Part shown: in pieces, positions 13,311-20,389 of the stretch | Position numbering within the stretch: position 1 is the first letter of the stretch | Layout of the letters: each line of letters begins with the position of its first letter | Source of the DNA: an uncultured Methylophilaceae bacterium | GTDB taxonomy: Bacteria > Pseudomonadota > Gammaproteobacteria > Burkholderiales > Methylophilaceae | Length of the DNA: 64,000 nt | Direction: 5' to 3' | Assembly: GCA_903870165.1 (NCBI GenBank) | Contig: CAIQBW010000033.1 | Location: 124,001 to 188,000, forward strand | Program-made: the position numbers and the translations under genes | The notes under the pieces: model-generated | Databases searched by the model: none | The model's input: the letters and a program-made list of their open reading frames with translations, nothing else | Told to the model about the DNA's origin: nothing

Positions 13311-14624
13311 GTGGATAAAAACGCCGCACTTTGGAATCTAAAAAAACAATTAGAGAAGCAAAATTCAGTTACTTTGAATTTGCCAAATAGATTTTCATTT
13401 AAAGAACATGATGTATTTGAGTTTGAAGAAGCTCTTGGTTTTTTTGATTGGTCACTTAAAGACAGACAAGTAAAGATTGATTTATCTACATGTAAATCTG
13501 CAAACTACCAAACTCTATCGCTCTTAGTTTTATACCAGTGGCACTTGAAGAATCAAGGTTGCACCGCTTCTGTTATCTTGGATAATGAAGAGCAAGGCGC
13601 TAGTGCAATGTGGAAAACTTTGGGAGGGCTAGGTACTTTCCCTGTCCTTTTTAACCCAAATCAAACCTTTGTTGGCAGGGCGTTTTCTTCAAAACCATTA
13701 ATCCCTTTAAGAGGCAGTGACGACTTTAAGAAAACCATCAATGAAATTGAAAAATTTTCTGAAGAATTCAATGTCAAATACACTGAAACATTAAGGTATG
13801 TTGTAAGTGAGCTACTTTATAACACATTGGAGCACGGGAAGAAATTTGGTGGCAGTCATCTAAGAAATATTAGAATACCTTCAATCATAAATTTCTCTTG
13901 GTACGAAAGTAGACGTGCCATACATATATTAATTGGGGATATTGGCGTTGGTATCAAAAGCCATATTGAACAAGCTTATCCTGGTCTCGAAAATGATATC
14001 GAAGCTATTCAATTAGCTATTAAGCCTCAAAAATCTGGCACCTTTGGAAAAGCTGATCCATATACCGATAAAAATAATGCAGGTATGGGCCTCTACATAT
14101 CGTCAAACATTATTAAAAGACTAAATGCAGACATGCATATTATCTCTGGAAATGGTTTGCTACATATTTCACCCAGAGATATTACCGAGAGAACTTTAAA
14201 AAATAGCTGGCTTGGTACGTTGGTACTTGTAACCTTAAATTTAGAGGACGAACCTACATTCGTATTACACAGCCTAATGCAAGAGTTTAGAGATCTTGCG
14301 AAGCAAGAGCAAAGTAACGCTGATCAAGCCGAAAGCGATCACAAGTTTTACTTTAGTGTTGAAGATTATTTTGGAAAGTATGCCGAAGATAAAGAAGCGG
14401 CAATTAAGTTTAAAGAAAAATATATATTTCCAGCAATACAGGAAGAAAAATTAGTTGTTGTTGATTTTAATTTTGTTGTTAGTAGCCCGCATAGCTTTCT
14501 TAGTGCTTTATTAGCATCTCCAATAAAGAGACTTGGAATGAGTGCGTATAAAAAAATTAAAATAATTAATGCTTCGCCAGAAATCAGAGAAACTATAGAT
14601 TTTATTTTTGATGACAATACATAA
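13311..14624 (+). CDS. HATPase plus STAS-like (DUF4325-type) protein
   Basis: 437 residues, GTG start. The middle has a GHKL/histidine-kinase-like ATPase: N box ELLYNTLEHG (about 167-176), G1 GDIGVGI (about 209-215), G2 NAGMGLYIS (about 256-264). The first 120 residues look like a STAS-type alpha/beta domain (VKIDLSTCKSANYQTLSLLVL), and the last 70 (VVVDFNFVVSSPHSFLSALLASP) match the STAS-like DUF4325 pattern. There is no His phosphoacceptor domain. Such proteins occur as stand-alone accessory genes, and a defence or signalling role is plausible but inferred. A private palindrome follows its stop codon. Confidence 0.7.
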   Translation: MDKNAALWNLKKQLEKQNSVTLNLPNRFSFKEHDVFEFEEALGFFDWSLKDRQVKIDLSTCKSANYQTLSLLVLYQWHLKNQGCTASVILDNEEQGASAMWKTLGGLGTFPVLFNPNQTFVGRAFSSKPLIPLRGSDDFKKTINEIEKFSEEFNVKYTETLRYVVSELLYNTLEHGKKFGGSHLRNIRIPSIINFSWYESRRAIHILIGDIGVGIKSHIEQAYPGLENDIEAIQLAIKPQKSGTFGKADPYTDKNNAGMGLYISSNIIKRLNADMHIISGNGLLHISPRDITERTLKNSWLGTLVLVTLNLEDEPTFVLHSLMQEFRDLAKQEQSNADQAESDHKFYFSVEDYFGKYAEDKEAAIKFKEKYIFPAIQEEKLVVVDFNFVVSSPHSFLSALLASPIKRLGMSAYKKIKIINASPEIRETIDFIFDDNT

Positions 14625-14646
14625 GCGTCGCTTTACACGACGCTTA
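14623..14646. repeat. element-B palindrome, copy 2
   Basis: AAGCGTCG-CTTTACA-CGACGCTT directly after the stop codon of 13311-14624. Confidence 0.75.
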
Positions 14647-14704
14647 ACTTTAAAAGATCTCAGCTTTAAGGTGTCCTAGCGCAAGTCTAAGACACCGATT
14701 TCTG

Positions 14705-15154
14705 CTAATTCAAGTCTACATTCGCAGCAATAAACACAGGCTTGTGATGACCTAGGTTATTACAGTTGTGAACATCTAAAGTCCAATTTTCAGCAATTTG
14801 ATTATTGAGATCATTGATTTCGATATACAACTCTTTGGTATCGGGTGAGTAAACTGAATACCCTTCGACTTTGGTTTTTGTCTTGGTTAGTGGATCGTAA
14901 TGTACTAGCCAACTAAACAATAAATCTTTGTTTTCTGGCATTCCTGATCCATCTAGCTTATTGATTACATCCATTTGTTGATGATCTTTGGCTAGTGCTT
15001 CCCACTCTGGATATTGATAGTAGTCCACTAGATATTTAAGACTTGGATTTCTTAATTCCACACTGCCATTAAACACAGCTCGTCTAAATAATCCTTTACC
15101 AAATGTTGTGTTGAATTTCTCGTTAGTAAAACCTCTTACCGCTATTTCTCTCAT
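14705..15154 (-). CDS. conserved element protein, REIAVRGF family, copy 2
   Basis: 149 residues, paralogue of 278-751 with the same conserved blocks from MREIAVRGF to KPVFIAANVDLN; the two copies differ mainly in a variable loop at about residues 50-75. The start codon is preceded by AGGAGAAAGG. It lies downstream of the conserved structured RNA and late-type promoter, all on the minus strand. Function unknown. Confidence 0.75.
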   Translation of the reverse strand: MREIAVRGFTNEKFNTTFGKGLFRRAVFNGSVELRNPSLKYLVDYYQYPEWEALAKDHQQMDVINKLDGSGMPENKDLLFSWLVHYDPLTKTKTKVEGYSVYSPDTKELYIEINDLNNQIAENWTLDVHNCNNLGHHKPVFIAANVDLN

Positions 15155-15169
15155 TTCCTTTCTCCTGTT

Positions 15170-15395
15170 TTAAGTTTCTTAGTTGCGAGGTTGTGCTGGT
15201 TACAAGAGGAGTCAGATCAGAAAAGATCGTTGCTTCGAGTTAGTCGCAAAAGACAAGAGAAAGAAGTTGCTTCGTGTGTTGCTTGGTCAGAGTTACTCAT
15301 TTGTAACCCCTAGTGACTTAAGTAACTAACTCACTTAACTCAACAGCAACTTCTTTTTTCTTTATGCGACCTAACTTTGTAACCTAGCAACTCGC
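15170..15395 (-). ncRNA. conserved structured RNA or long leader, copy 2
   Basis: Homologue of 43-262. Nested helices on the minus strand: GCGAG (15391-15395) with CTCGC (15185-15189); GGTTACAA (15377-15384) with TTGTAACC (15198-15205); AGTTAGGTCGCA (15365-15376) with TGCGACTAACT (15238-15248); AGAAGTTGC (15346-15354) with GCAACTTCT (15262-15270). The pairings are correctly nested and extend across the whole element, with the variable part in the apical region. Confidence 0.6.
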
Positions 15396-15400
15396 AAAAG

Positions 15401-15408
15401 TATTTATG
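15401..15408 (-). promoter_or_regulatory. T4-late-like promoter octamer upstream of structured RNA
   Basis: CATAAATA on the minus strand, 6 bp before the conserved GCGAG that opens the RNA; equivalent to 30-37. Confidence 0.55.
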
Positions 15409-15539
15409 CCTGTATAAGAAAAACCACTTAAAACTGGTAAAAAATGAGTCAAAACGAAAGATCACCAATAAATCGATTGTCCATCTGCCGAATCTGACAT
15501 TAACTTACTGAGTGCCCATTCACTAAAAGGAGAAATTAA

Positions 15540-15980
15540 ATGAGCACATTAGGTACTTTAAAATTAACAGCAGAAACTAAACCACAACATATTGCCCCAG
15601 TTCAGCAGCGCAGAAATAAATTATCGCATCGCCTATGGGAACAGATCCAATTAGCTAAAAGCCAAATTGAAGGCACTGAGTTTGTTGTGAAGAAATACCG
15701 ATCATTTAAAGATCAAGAAACAGGCTTACGAAAACAACTAGAAGTACCAAAACGCATTAGACCTTGGTGGTTTGTCTCAGCGAATGGGAAAGTGTGTATT
15801 TCTATCAAATACGGCACTAGCGTATTGGAGCTAGCAAAAGGAAAACCTAGCGTTGAAGTTGACAGTCCGCACCACTTAGTCAAAGCCTTAGAGACGATTA
15901 AGCTAGCAGTGGAAAGTGGCGAATTAGATAGCCAGATAGAACTAGCGAGTACTAACTTAAGGGCAGGTTTCCAGCACTAG
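15540..15980 (+). CDS. conserved hypothetical protein (possibly DUF6641-like)
   Basis: 146 residues, soluble. RRNKLSHRLWEQIQLAKSQIEG, KRIRPWWFVSANGKVCISIKYG, VLELAKGKPSVEV and ESGELDSQIE resemble a family of small mobile-element proteins that I recall as DUF6641; the assignment is from memory and not certain. Good ribosome-binding site (AAAGGAG). Followed by a private palindrome, then the hairpin-rich region 16044-16193. Role unknown. Confidence 0.65.
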   Translation: MSTLGTLKLTAETKPQHIAPVQQRRNKLSHRLWEQIQLAKSQIEGTEFVVKKYRSFKDQETGLRKQLEVPKRIRPWWFVSANGKVCISIKYGTSVLELAKGKPSVEVDSPHHLVKALETIKLAVESGELDSQIELASTNLRAGFQH

Positions 15981-15984
15981 CGAA
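15974..15984 (-). repeat. TTCGCTAGTGC motif, inverted copy
   Basis: GCACTAGCGAA on plus; the inverse of 16430-16440, so the two flank a 445-bp segment holding the hairpin region and the 48-residue gene. Confidence 0.35.
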
Positions 15985-16013
15985 GAAGGAAAAACTAAAA
16001 GTTTTTTAAATAA

Positions 16014-16034
16014 CAGCGTCGCGTAACCCGACGC
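16014..16034. repeat. element-B palindrome, copy 3
   Basis: AGCGTCG-CGTAACC-CGACGCT, intergenic. Confidence 0.75.
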
Positions 16035-16043
16035 TTTAATAAC

Positions 16044-16193
16044 GCGGGGCAGTGCCCCGCCCATAGTCGGCTAGCTTGCCGACGTAAGGGGAGTGAGGCA
16101 TAAGCATCATCTTGTGCTCTAGCTAGAGCTGCTTTTAAAGATGATGCGAGCTCACTTTGAACAGTTGCGTGAACTGGCGCTTTGAAAAGTGAG
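16044..16193 (+). ncRNA. candidate structured RNA, four consecutive hairpins
   Basis: Hairpin 1 GCGGGGC-AGT-GCCCCGC (16044-16060); 2 GTCGGC ... GCCGAC (16066-16083); 3 GCATCATCTT (16104-16113) with AAGATGATGC (16138-16147), enclosing GCTCTAG/CTAGAGC (16116-16129); 4 CTCACTTT (16151-16158) with AAAGTGAG (16186-16193), enclosing CAGTT/AACTG. It is GC-richer than its surroundings. Such a run of perfect stems suggests a small RNA or a protein-bound DNA site; the strand is assumed. Confidence 0.45.
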
Positions 16194-16250
16194 ATATGCC
16201 GAACCTGAAGTGCCGTGTCAGCTAGACGAAAGGCACGAAGACCGATTAAA

Positions 16251-16258
16251 GATAAATA
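16251..16258 (+). promoter_or_regulatory. T4-late-like octamer, 5 bp from ATG
   Basis: GATAAATA, then CTTTT, then ATG 16264; no ribosome-binding site. Confidence 0.55.
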
Positions 16259-16263
16259 CTTTT

Positions 16264-16410
16264 ATGCATCGATATCAAGTACAAGCGAGAGTAAATGGGA
16301 CATGGGTAAAGACAGTGATTTTTGCTGATAATGATCTACACGCTCGCTTGATCGCACAGTATCAATTTGGACACAGTAATGTGCCATTCGCCCCTACTAA
16401 AATTGGATAA
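16264..16410 (+). CDS. 48-residue protein behind late-type promoter
   Basis: MHRYQVQARVNGTWVKTVIF then DLHARLIAQYQFGHSNV. Comparable in size, order and pattern to 11320-11487 of element A. ATG 16264 is preferred over the longer in-frame start at 16189, which would run through the hairpin region and the promoter box. It precedes the MRFYEF gene by 4 bp, likely as one unit. Function unknown. Confidence 0.5.
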   Translation: MHRYQVQARVNGTWVKTVIFADNDLHARLIAQYQFGHSNVPFAPTKIG

Positions 16411-16414
16411 AATT

Positions 16415-16591
16415 ATGCGTTTTTATGAGTTCGCTAGTGCGATTAAAAAACCACTAACACCTGATCAAGCTCGTATTCAGGGTATGAAGAATCAAGTTAA
16501 GACCACACAGAAAGCTATCAAGGCTGAGAAGGCTCGTCAGAAAATCAAGGCTGGGCAGCAGCAGTTAGCACAAAGCGGAAGTATTCTTTAA
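16415..16591 (+). CDS. MRFYEF protein with capsid-targeting-like N-terminus, element B
   Basis: 58 residues, homologous to 12118-12303: MRFYEF, then KKPLTPDQARIQGMKNQ and a basic Lys/Gln-rich helix. The leader resembles T4-type capsid-targeting sequences. Co-directional with and 4 bp downstream of the 48-residue gene behind the late-type box. The codons for residues 6-9 contain the TTCGCTAGTGC motif (16430-16440). Confidence 0.65.
   Translation: MRFYEFASAIKKPLTPDQARIQGMKNQVKTTQKAIKAEKARQKIKAGQQQLAQSGSIL
16430..16440 (+). repeat. TTCGCTAGTGC motif inside the MRFYEF gene
   Basis: 11-bp identity with the motif next to both small recombinases (10031 and 23932) and an inverted copy at 15974. Confidence 0.35.
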
Positions 16592-16663
16592 TTGGCATAT
16601 CAATAGTTAGCCGAAATCGATACGACATGCCTTTTAAGGTACATTTATAAAAATAATTGAAAG

Positions 16664-19600
16664 TTAAATTTTGATGGCATCATATTCAGCTTCTGATAAA
16701 AGAAAATCTGGGTCGATAATTTTGACTGCATCAAATGAAAGCTCATAAAGTTTATAAACCATAATATCAATTTTTTGCTCAAGATCTTTAGTATCAGCAT
16801 TAAAATTTACTTTTTTATAGCTAACAATATCATTAACAATCTTTTCAAACTTTGAAACGCATTCAGCATCTTTAAGTAGTTTCTTATGAATGGGTATTTG
16901 TTCAAGAGGGCTTTTATAGTATTCAATTATTTTCCCTTTTCTCTTACCTCTATTTTTTAAATGATAAAGAATTAGCGACGAGTTAAGGAATCCCAGAAGC
17001 GCTCTATTAGAAAATGGTTGTTTTACAGATATGTAATACACATCACCAGAACCAAAAATATCTTGCTCGCACATCGAGAAGCGACTCGACTGAGCTCTAT
17101 AGGGCACTACAATAAAATCGTTTCGGTAAAAAAATGAGCTTCTTTTTGAACCCCTAATCCAGTACCAGTTATGTTCATCTGTAACAGCTTGTTCGCGAGC
17201 AGATAGCAATGGGCGAAATTTCTGTAAGTGTTTTTTTATGTTTGGATATAAATTAATATCTGTTGAACTATCTACATATAAAAGGTAGCGATGGTTTTTT
17301 GGCGGTGTAACGTAGCGAAAAATATCAGAGTTTTTATAAAATGGCTTTAAACAATCTTGTTTTTCAATTGCTGTGAGAGATAGCGATTCGAGCTCGCTTT
17401 CTGACAAAACATAAATTCCTGTCCCAACATTCCAATTATCTACTTCTGATTGAGAAATTAGCTTTTTCTCTAATGCTGCTTCAATTAGTTCTTTTCTGAC
17501 AACATCACATCCAGTTTCAACACCTCTAAAAATACTCTCGACATAATTTATTAGAGGTAATGAGTATGAATCTACCCTAGCTAGAATGTCTGAATCATTT
17601 CGATTGGCATCGTTAGTTAATTTCAAGTGGATTTGATTGTTAGGCCCATCATAAAGTTTATTCTGTTCAATGTTCGAATAAATCGTATGTGAATCATTGC
17701 CTGATAATATTGAATTAATAAGTATTGAGTTAGTTTCTCCAGTTCGCTCTGAAAAAAGTATGTCCACTGATGTCGCTAATTTACATTTAGACATTTGCGT
17801 GATCATGTTGTGCTGGCCTTGGGCTGCAGAGAATAGTCTTAACTCTCCAAAATTTAATAATTTTAGAATGGTCGCTCTTTGATTTAGATCACTGCGGAGT
17901 TTATAGGCGCCGTCAGCAGTTACCCAATAACTTGTAGTTATGAAGCAGACCGTCCCTTTCTCCTTTACAAGGTCAAGTGCAAGGTGAAAGAAAAAATAAA
18001 ATAAATCCATATTTCGATTGTAATAACGCTCTCCAAACTTACTGGATGCGATCAATCGAAAGGTTTCTTTGTTGCCCTTTTCACCTACATAAGGTGGATT
18101 TCCAATAACAATATCAAATCCAGCTTTGCCATCTTCCCTCACATCAGAATTCAATACATCAGCAAAATTGAGTTGCCAATCAAAAAACTCTAGCGGTTTG
18201 TCTTGTTGTGTTTTAAGTTGCTGAAGTTTCTTTATCTGCGATTTCCAACCCTCTGTCAGAAAAAATCGCTCAGTTTGCGCTAAGGTAGCCTTGCTGTTTC
18301 CAATTGGTTTAGATCCTACACCTTTACTATTAACCATTAAATTCAATTGCTCAATAAGCAACTCAATTTTTAAATCACGAATGTTTGTTGCTTGATCTTT
18401 TTTACGGGCATTAGGATTAAAAAATTCCTTTTGTAAGCTGGCGATTTGTTTAAGTATATTTTGAATGCTTTTAGTTTCTTGTTCCCCAAAAATATCAAAA
18501 GTAGTGTTTTTCTTAACATCCCAATCAATCTCAATTACATCATCACCTAGCTTACTAATTAAGCTGTTACCCACTACAATTTTGTAATCTAAATTTGGCA
18601 AAGCATGCGGTGCTGGCTCATCAACTACTAAACTAAGCCAGAAGCGCAAACGTGCAATATCTACAGCGCCGCGTTCAATATCTACACCATAAATACTATT
18701 TTGAATGATATTAAGTTTTACTTTAGCTGGATCAAAGCTGACTAAATTACCATTTATAAAATTATGAATAGTTTGTTTGGCTGTAAAAATTTCTTGCAAC
18801 AAACCCATAGGGAAAGCACCTGAGCCGATCGCAGGATCGCAAATCTTAACTATATCTAATGCTTTATTGAAATTATCTGCATGTTTAATGACAGCTTGTT
18901 TATCATGATCGCCTAATTTCTTTTTAAGCAATCTTTCAATAATACTGCGGCTAATGCTAAGGTTCGATTGATCAGCCGCTAGCTGCTGTGACGTTTGAAC
19001 AATCTCCAATACACTTTGCCCAGTTCGTCCTTCGTTAGCTGACATAAAGCTAGTTTGCTCGGTGTTATCAAAGCTGATGAAGCTATCTTGCTGTACGGCG
19101 AAGCCTTGGTCTTCAAACCATTTAGCGAGGTACTCAATCAAACTTTCTTGGCACATATAGTGCACAATCTCTTTAGGCGTGTAATATGCCCCTTTGTCTT
19201 TATTGTCTTCTAGCAGGTTTTCAAAAATATGGCCCAGCATTTCAGGGTCAACGGCTACAGTGTGGTCGTTTGGATCGTCTTCATAAATAGTGAAGTTGTA
19301 TTGATCAAAAAAATCAAATAGATTTTTAAATAAGCGGGCTTCCAGCACTAAGTTACGATGATTAGCGTTGTCTTCTTCAAACAAACCGCCATTTAAATAC
19401 GGAATGCGGCATGGTTCTCCTGGGATAATTTCAATAACATCGTTAGGGCGTTGTTGATTTAATGTGTCGAAAAATAACTTACTCAGATATTCACTATAGA
19501 AAATGGCGGAATTGCGGCAGTTTTTAAATAAATCACTTAAGTAATTGTAATTACCTTTGCCCCAGTCATCTGTTACAGGGACTCCAAGCCAACCTTTCTT

Positions 19601-20386
19601 TTGTATGAAATACAAAAATACTATGCGTCCAAGTAACTTTTTACAGAAGTCGCGAACGTCTTTTTCATTCTTATTAAAAATGGTTATAAACTGAGTATCG
19701 GGCGCATGTTTAACGACCTCTTCCCATTTACCAGAGACCTTCTCTAAACGCTTACCTGTTATAAATTGCGCAAAGTCTTGATAGTGCTCTTTGTATTCAG
19801 AAAAAAATTCTTTTGATAACTTTTCTACAGAGAATGCTTCCTTTACATCATCTAATGTCGCATTGCTGGCTTTAACTTGTAGTTGATAAAACTGCAATGC
19901 TGCCGTGCGGCAAGACTCATTTTTACCCAATACATAGGTGTAACGTTTTGGCTCAGTATTGTTAGGGACGTAGCCATTTTCAGTAAAGATTCGCAATTCC
20001 GATACGTAGCTAAAGCGCCATTTTTCAGCTTCAGGATGCTTGGTGTCGGGTTGGTAATAAACAATAAATGCTGCATCTTGCTCTTTCCAATGCGGCTTTA
20101 ATAAATTACGTAAGCCAACACGGTTGCGTTCTAACACTATATTTTCTGCAAGTTTCACTTCATACACAGCGATGCTACGGTTTATACCATTGTCAGTAAG
20201 AGTAATGTTGCCGATGTGAAATGCTTGACTGGCAACAACATCATTAATGCCCATGAGTGGGGTAGGGCTGCTATAAAAATTACTACTTGTAAACAACTCG
20301 CTTAAAAATGCTTTCCAACGTGAGCTATTATATTCAGACTTTAAAATATGCTGTATTGCGGCAATTTTTTCTACTTGATTGGCCAT
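16664..20386 (-). CDS. type IIG-like (Eco57I family) restriction-modification methyltransferase
   Basis: 1240 residues. N-terminal part with an E-x-K nuclease-like element (VYEVKLAENI near residue 75) and ERNRVGLRNLL; adenine-N6 methyltransferase core with motif I DPAIGSGAFPMGLL (about 514-527) and catalytic NPPYVGEKG (about 759-767); C-terminal target-recognition region of TaqI type ending with LPLEQIPI-like repeats (SPLEQIPIHKKLL). Overall it resembles type IIG enzymes and BREX PglX-like methylases. It forms an operon with the helicase upstream, whose stop lies 3 bp before this ATG, so the pair likely works as one anti-phage restriction system. Other BREX or DISARM genes are absent. Confidence 0.82.
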   Translation of the reverse strand: MANQVEKIAAIQHILKSEYNSSRWKAFLSELFTSSNFYSSPTPLMGINDVVASQAFHIGNITLTDNGINRSIAVYEVKLAENIVLERNRVGLRNLLKPHWKEQDAAFIVYYQPDTKHPEAEKWRFSYVSELRIFTENGYVPNNTEPKRYTYVLGKNESCRTAALQFYQLQVKASNATLDDVKEAFSVEKLSKEFFSEYKEHYQDFAQFITGKRLEKVSGKWEEVVKHAPDTQFITIFNKNEKDVRDFCKKLLGRIVFLYFIQKKGWLGVPVTDDWGKGNYNYLSDLFKNCRNSAIFYSEYLSKLFFDTLNQQRPNDVIEIIPGEPCRIPYLNGGLFEEDNANHRNLVLEARLFKNLFDFFDQYNFTIYEDDPNDHTVAVDPEMLGHIFENLLEDNKDKGAYYTPKEIVHYMCQESLIEYLAKWFEDQGFAVQQDSFISFDNTEQTSFMSANEGRTGQSVLEIVQTSQQLAADQSNLSISRSIIERLLKKKLGDHDKQAVIKHADNFNKALDIVKICDPAIGSGAFPMGLLQEIFTAKQTIHNFINGNLVSFDPAKVKLNIIQNSIYGVDIERGAVDIARLRFWLSLVVDEPAPHALPNLDYKIVVGNSLISKLGDDVIEIDWDVKKNTTFDIFGEQETKSIQNILKQIASLQKEFFNPNARKKDQATNIRDLKIELLIEQLNLMVNSKGVGSKPIGNSKATLAQTERFFLTEGWKSQIKKLQQLKTQQDKPLEFFDWQLNFADVLNSDVREDGKAGFDIVIGNPPYVGEKGNKETFRLIASSKFGERYYNRNMDLFYFFFHLALDLVKEKGTVCFITTSYWVTADGAYKLRSDLNQRATILKLLNFGELRLFSAAQGQHNMITQMSKCKLATSVDILFSERTGETNSILINSILSGNDSHTIYSNIEQNKLYDGPNNQIHLKLTNDANRNDSDILARVDSYSLPLINYVESIFRGVETGCDVVRKELIEAALEKKLISQSEVDNWNVGTGIYVLSESELESLSLTAIEKQDCLKPFYKNSDIFRYVTPPKNHRYLLYVDSSTDINLYPNIKKHLQKFRPLLSAREQAVTDEHNWYWIRGSKRSSFFYRNDFIVVPYRAQSSRFSMCEQDIFGSGDVYYISVKQPFSNRALLGFLNSSLILYHLKNRGKRKGKIIEYYKSPLEQIPIHKKLLKDAECVSKFEKIVNDIVSYKKVNFNADTKDLEQKIDIMVYKLYELSFDAVKIIDPDFLLSEAEYDAIKI

Positions 20387-20389
20387 GGC

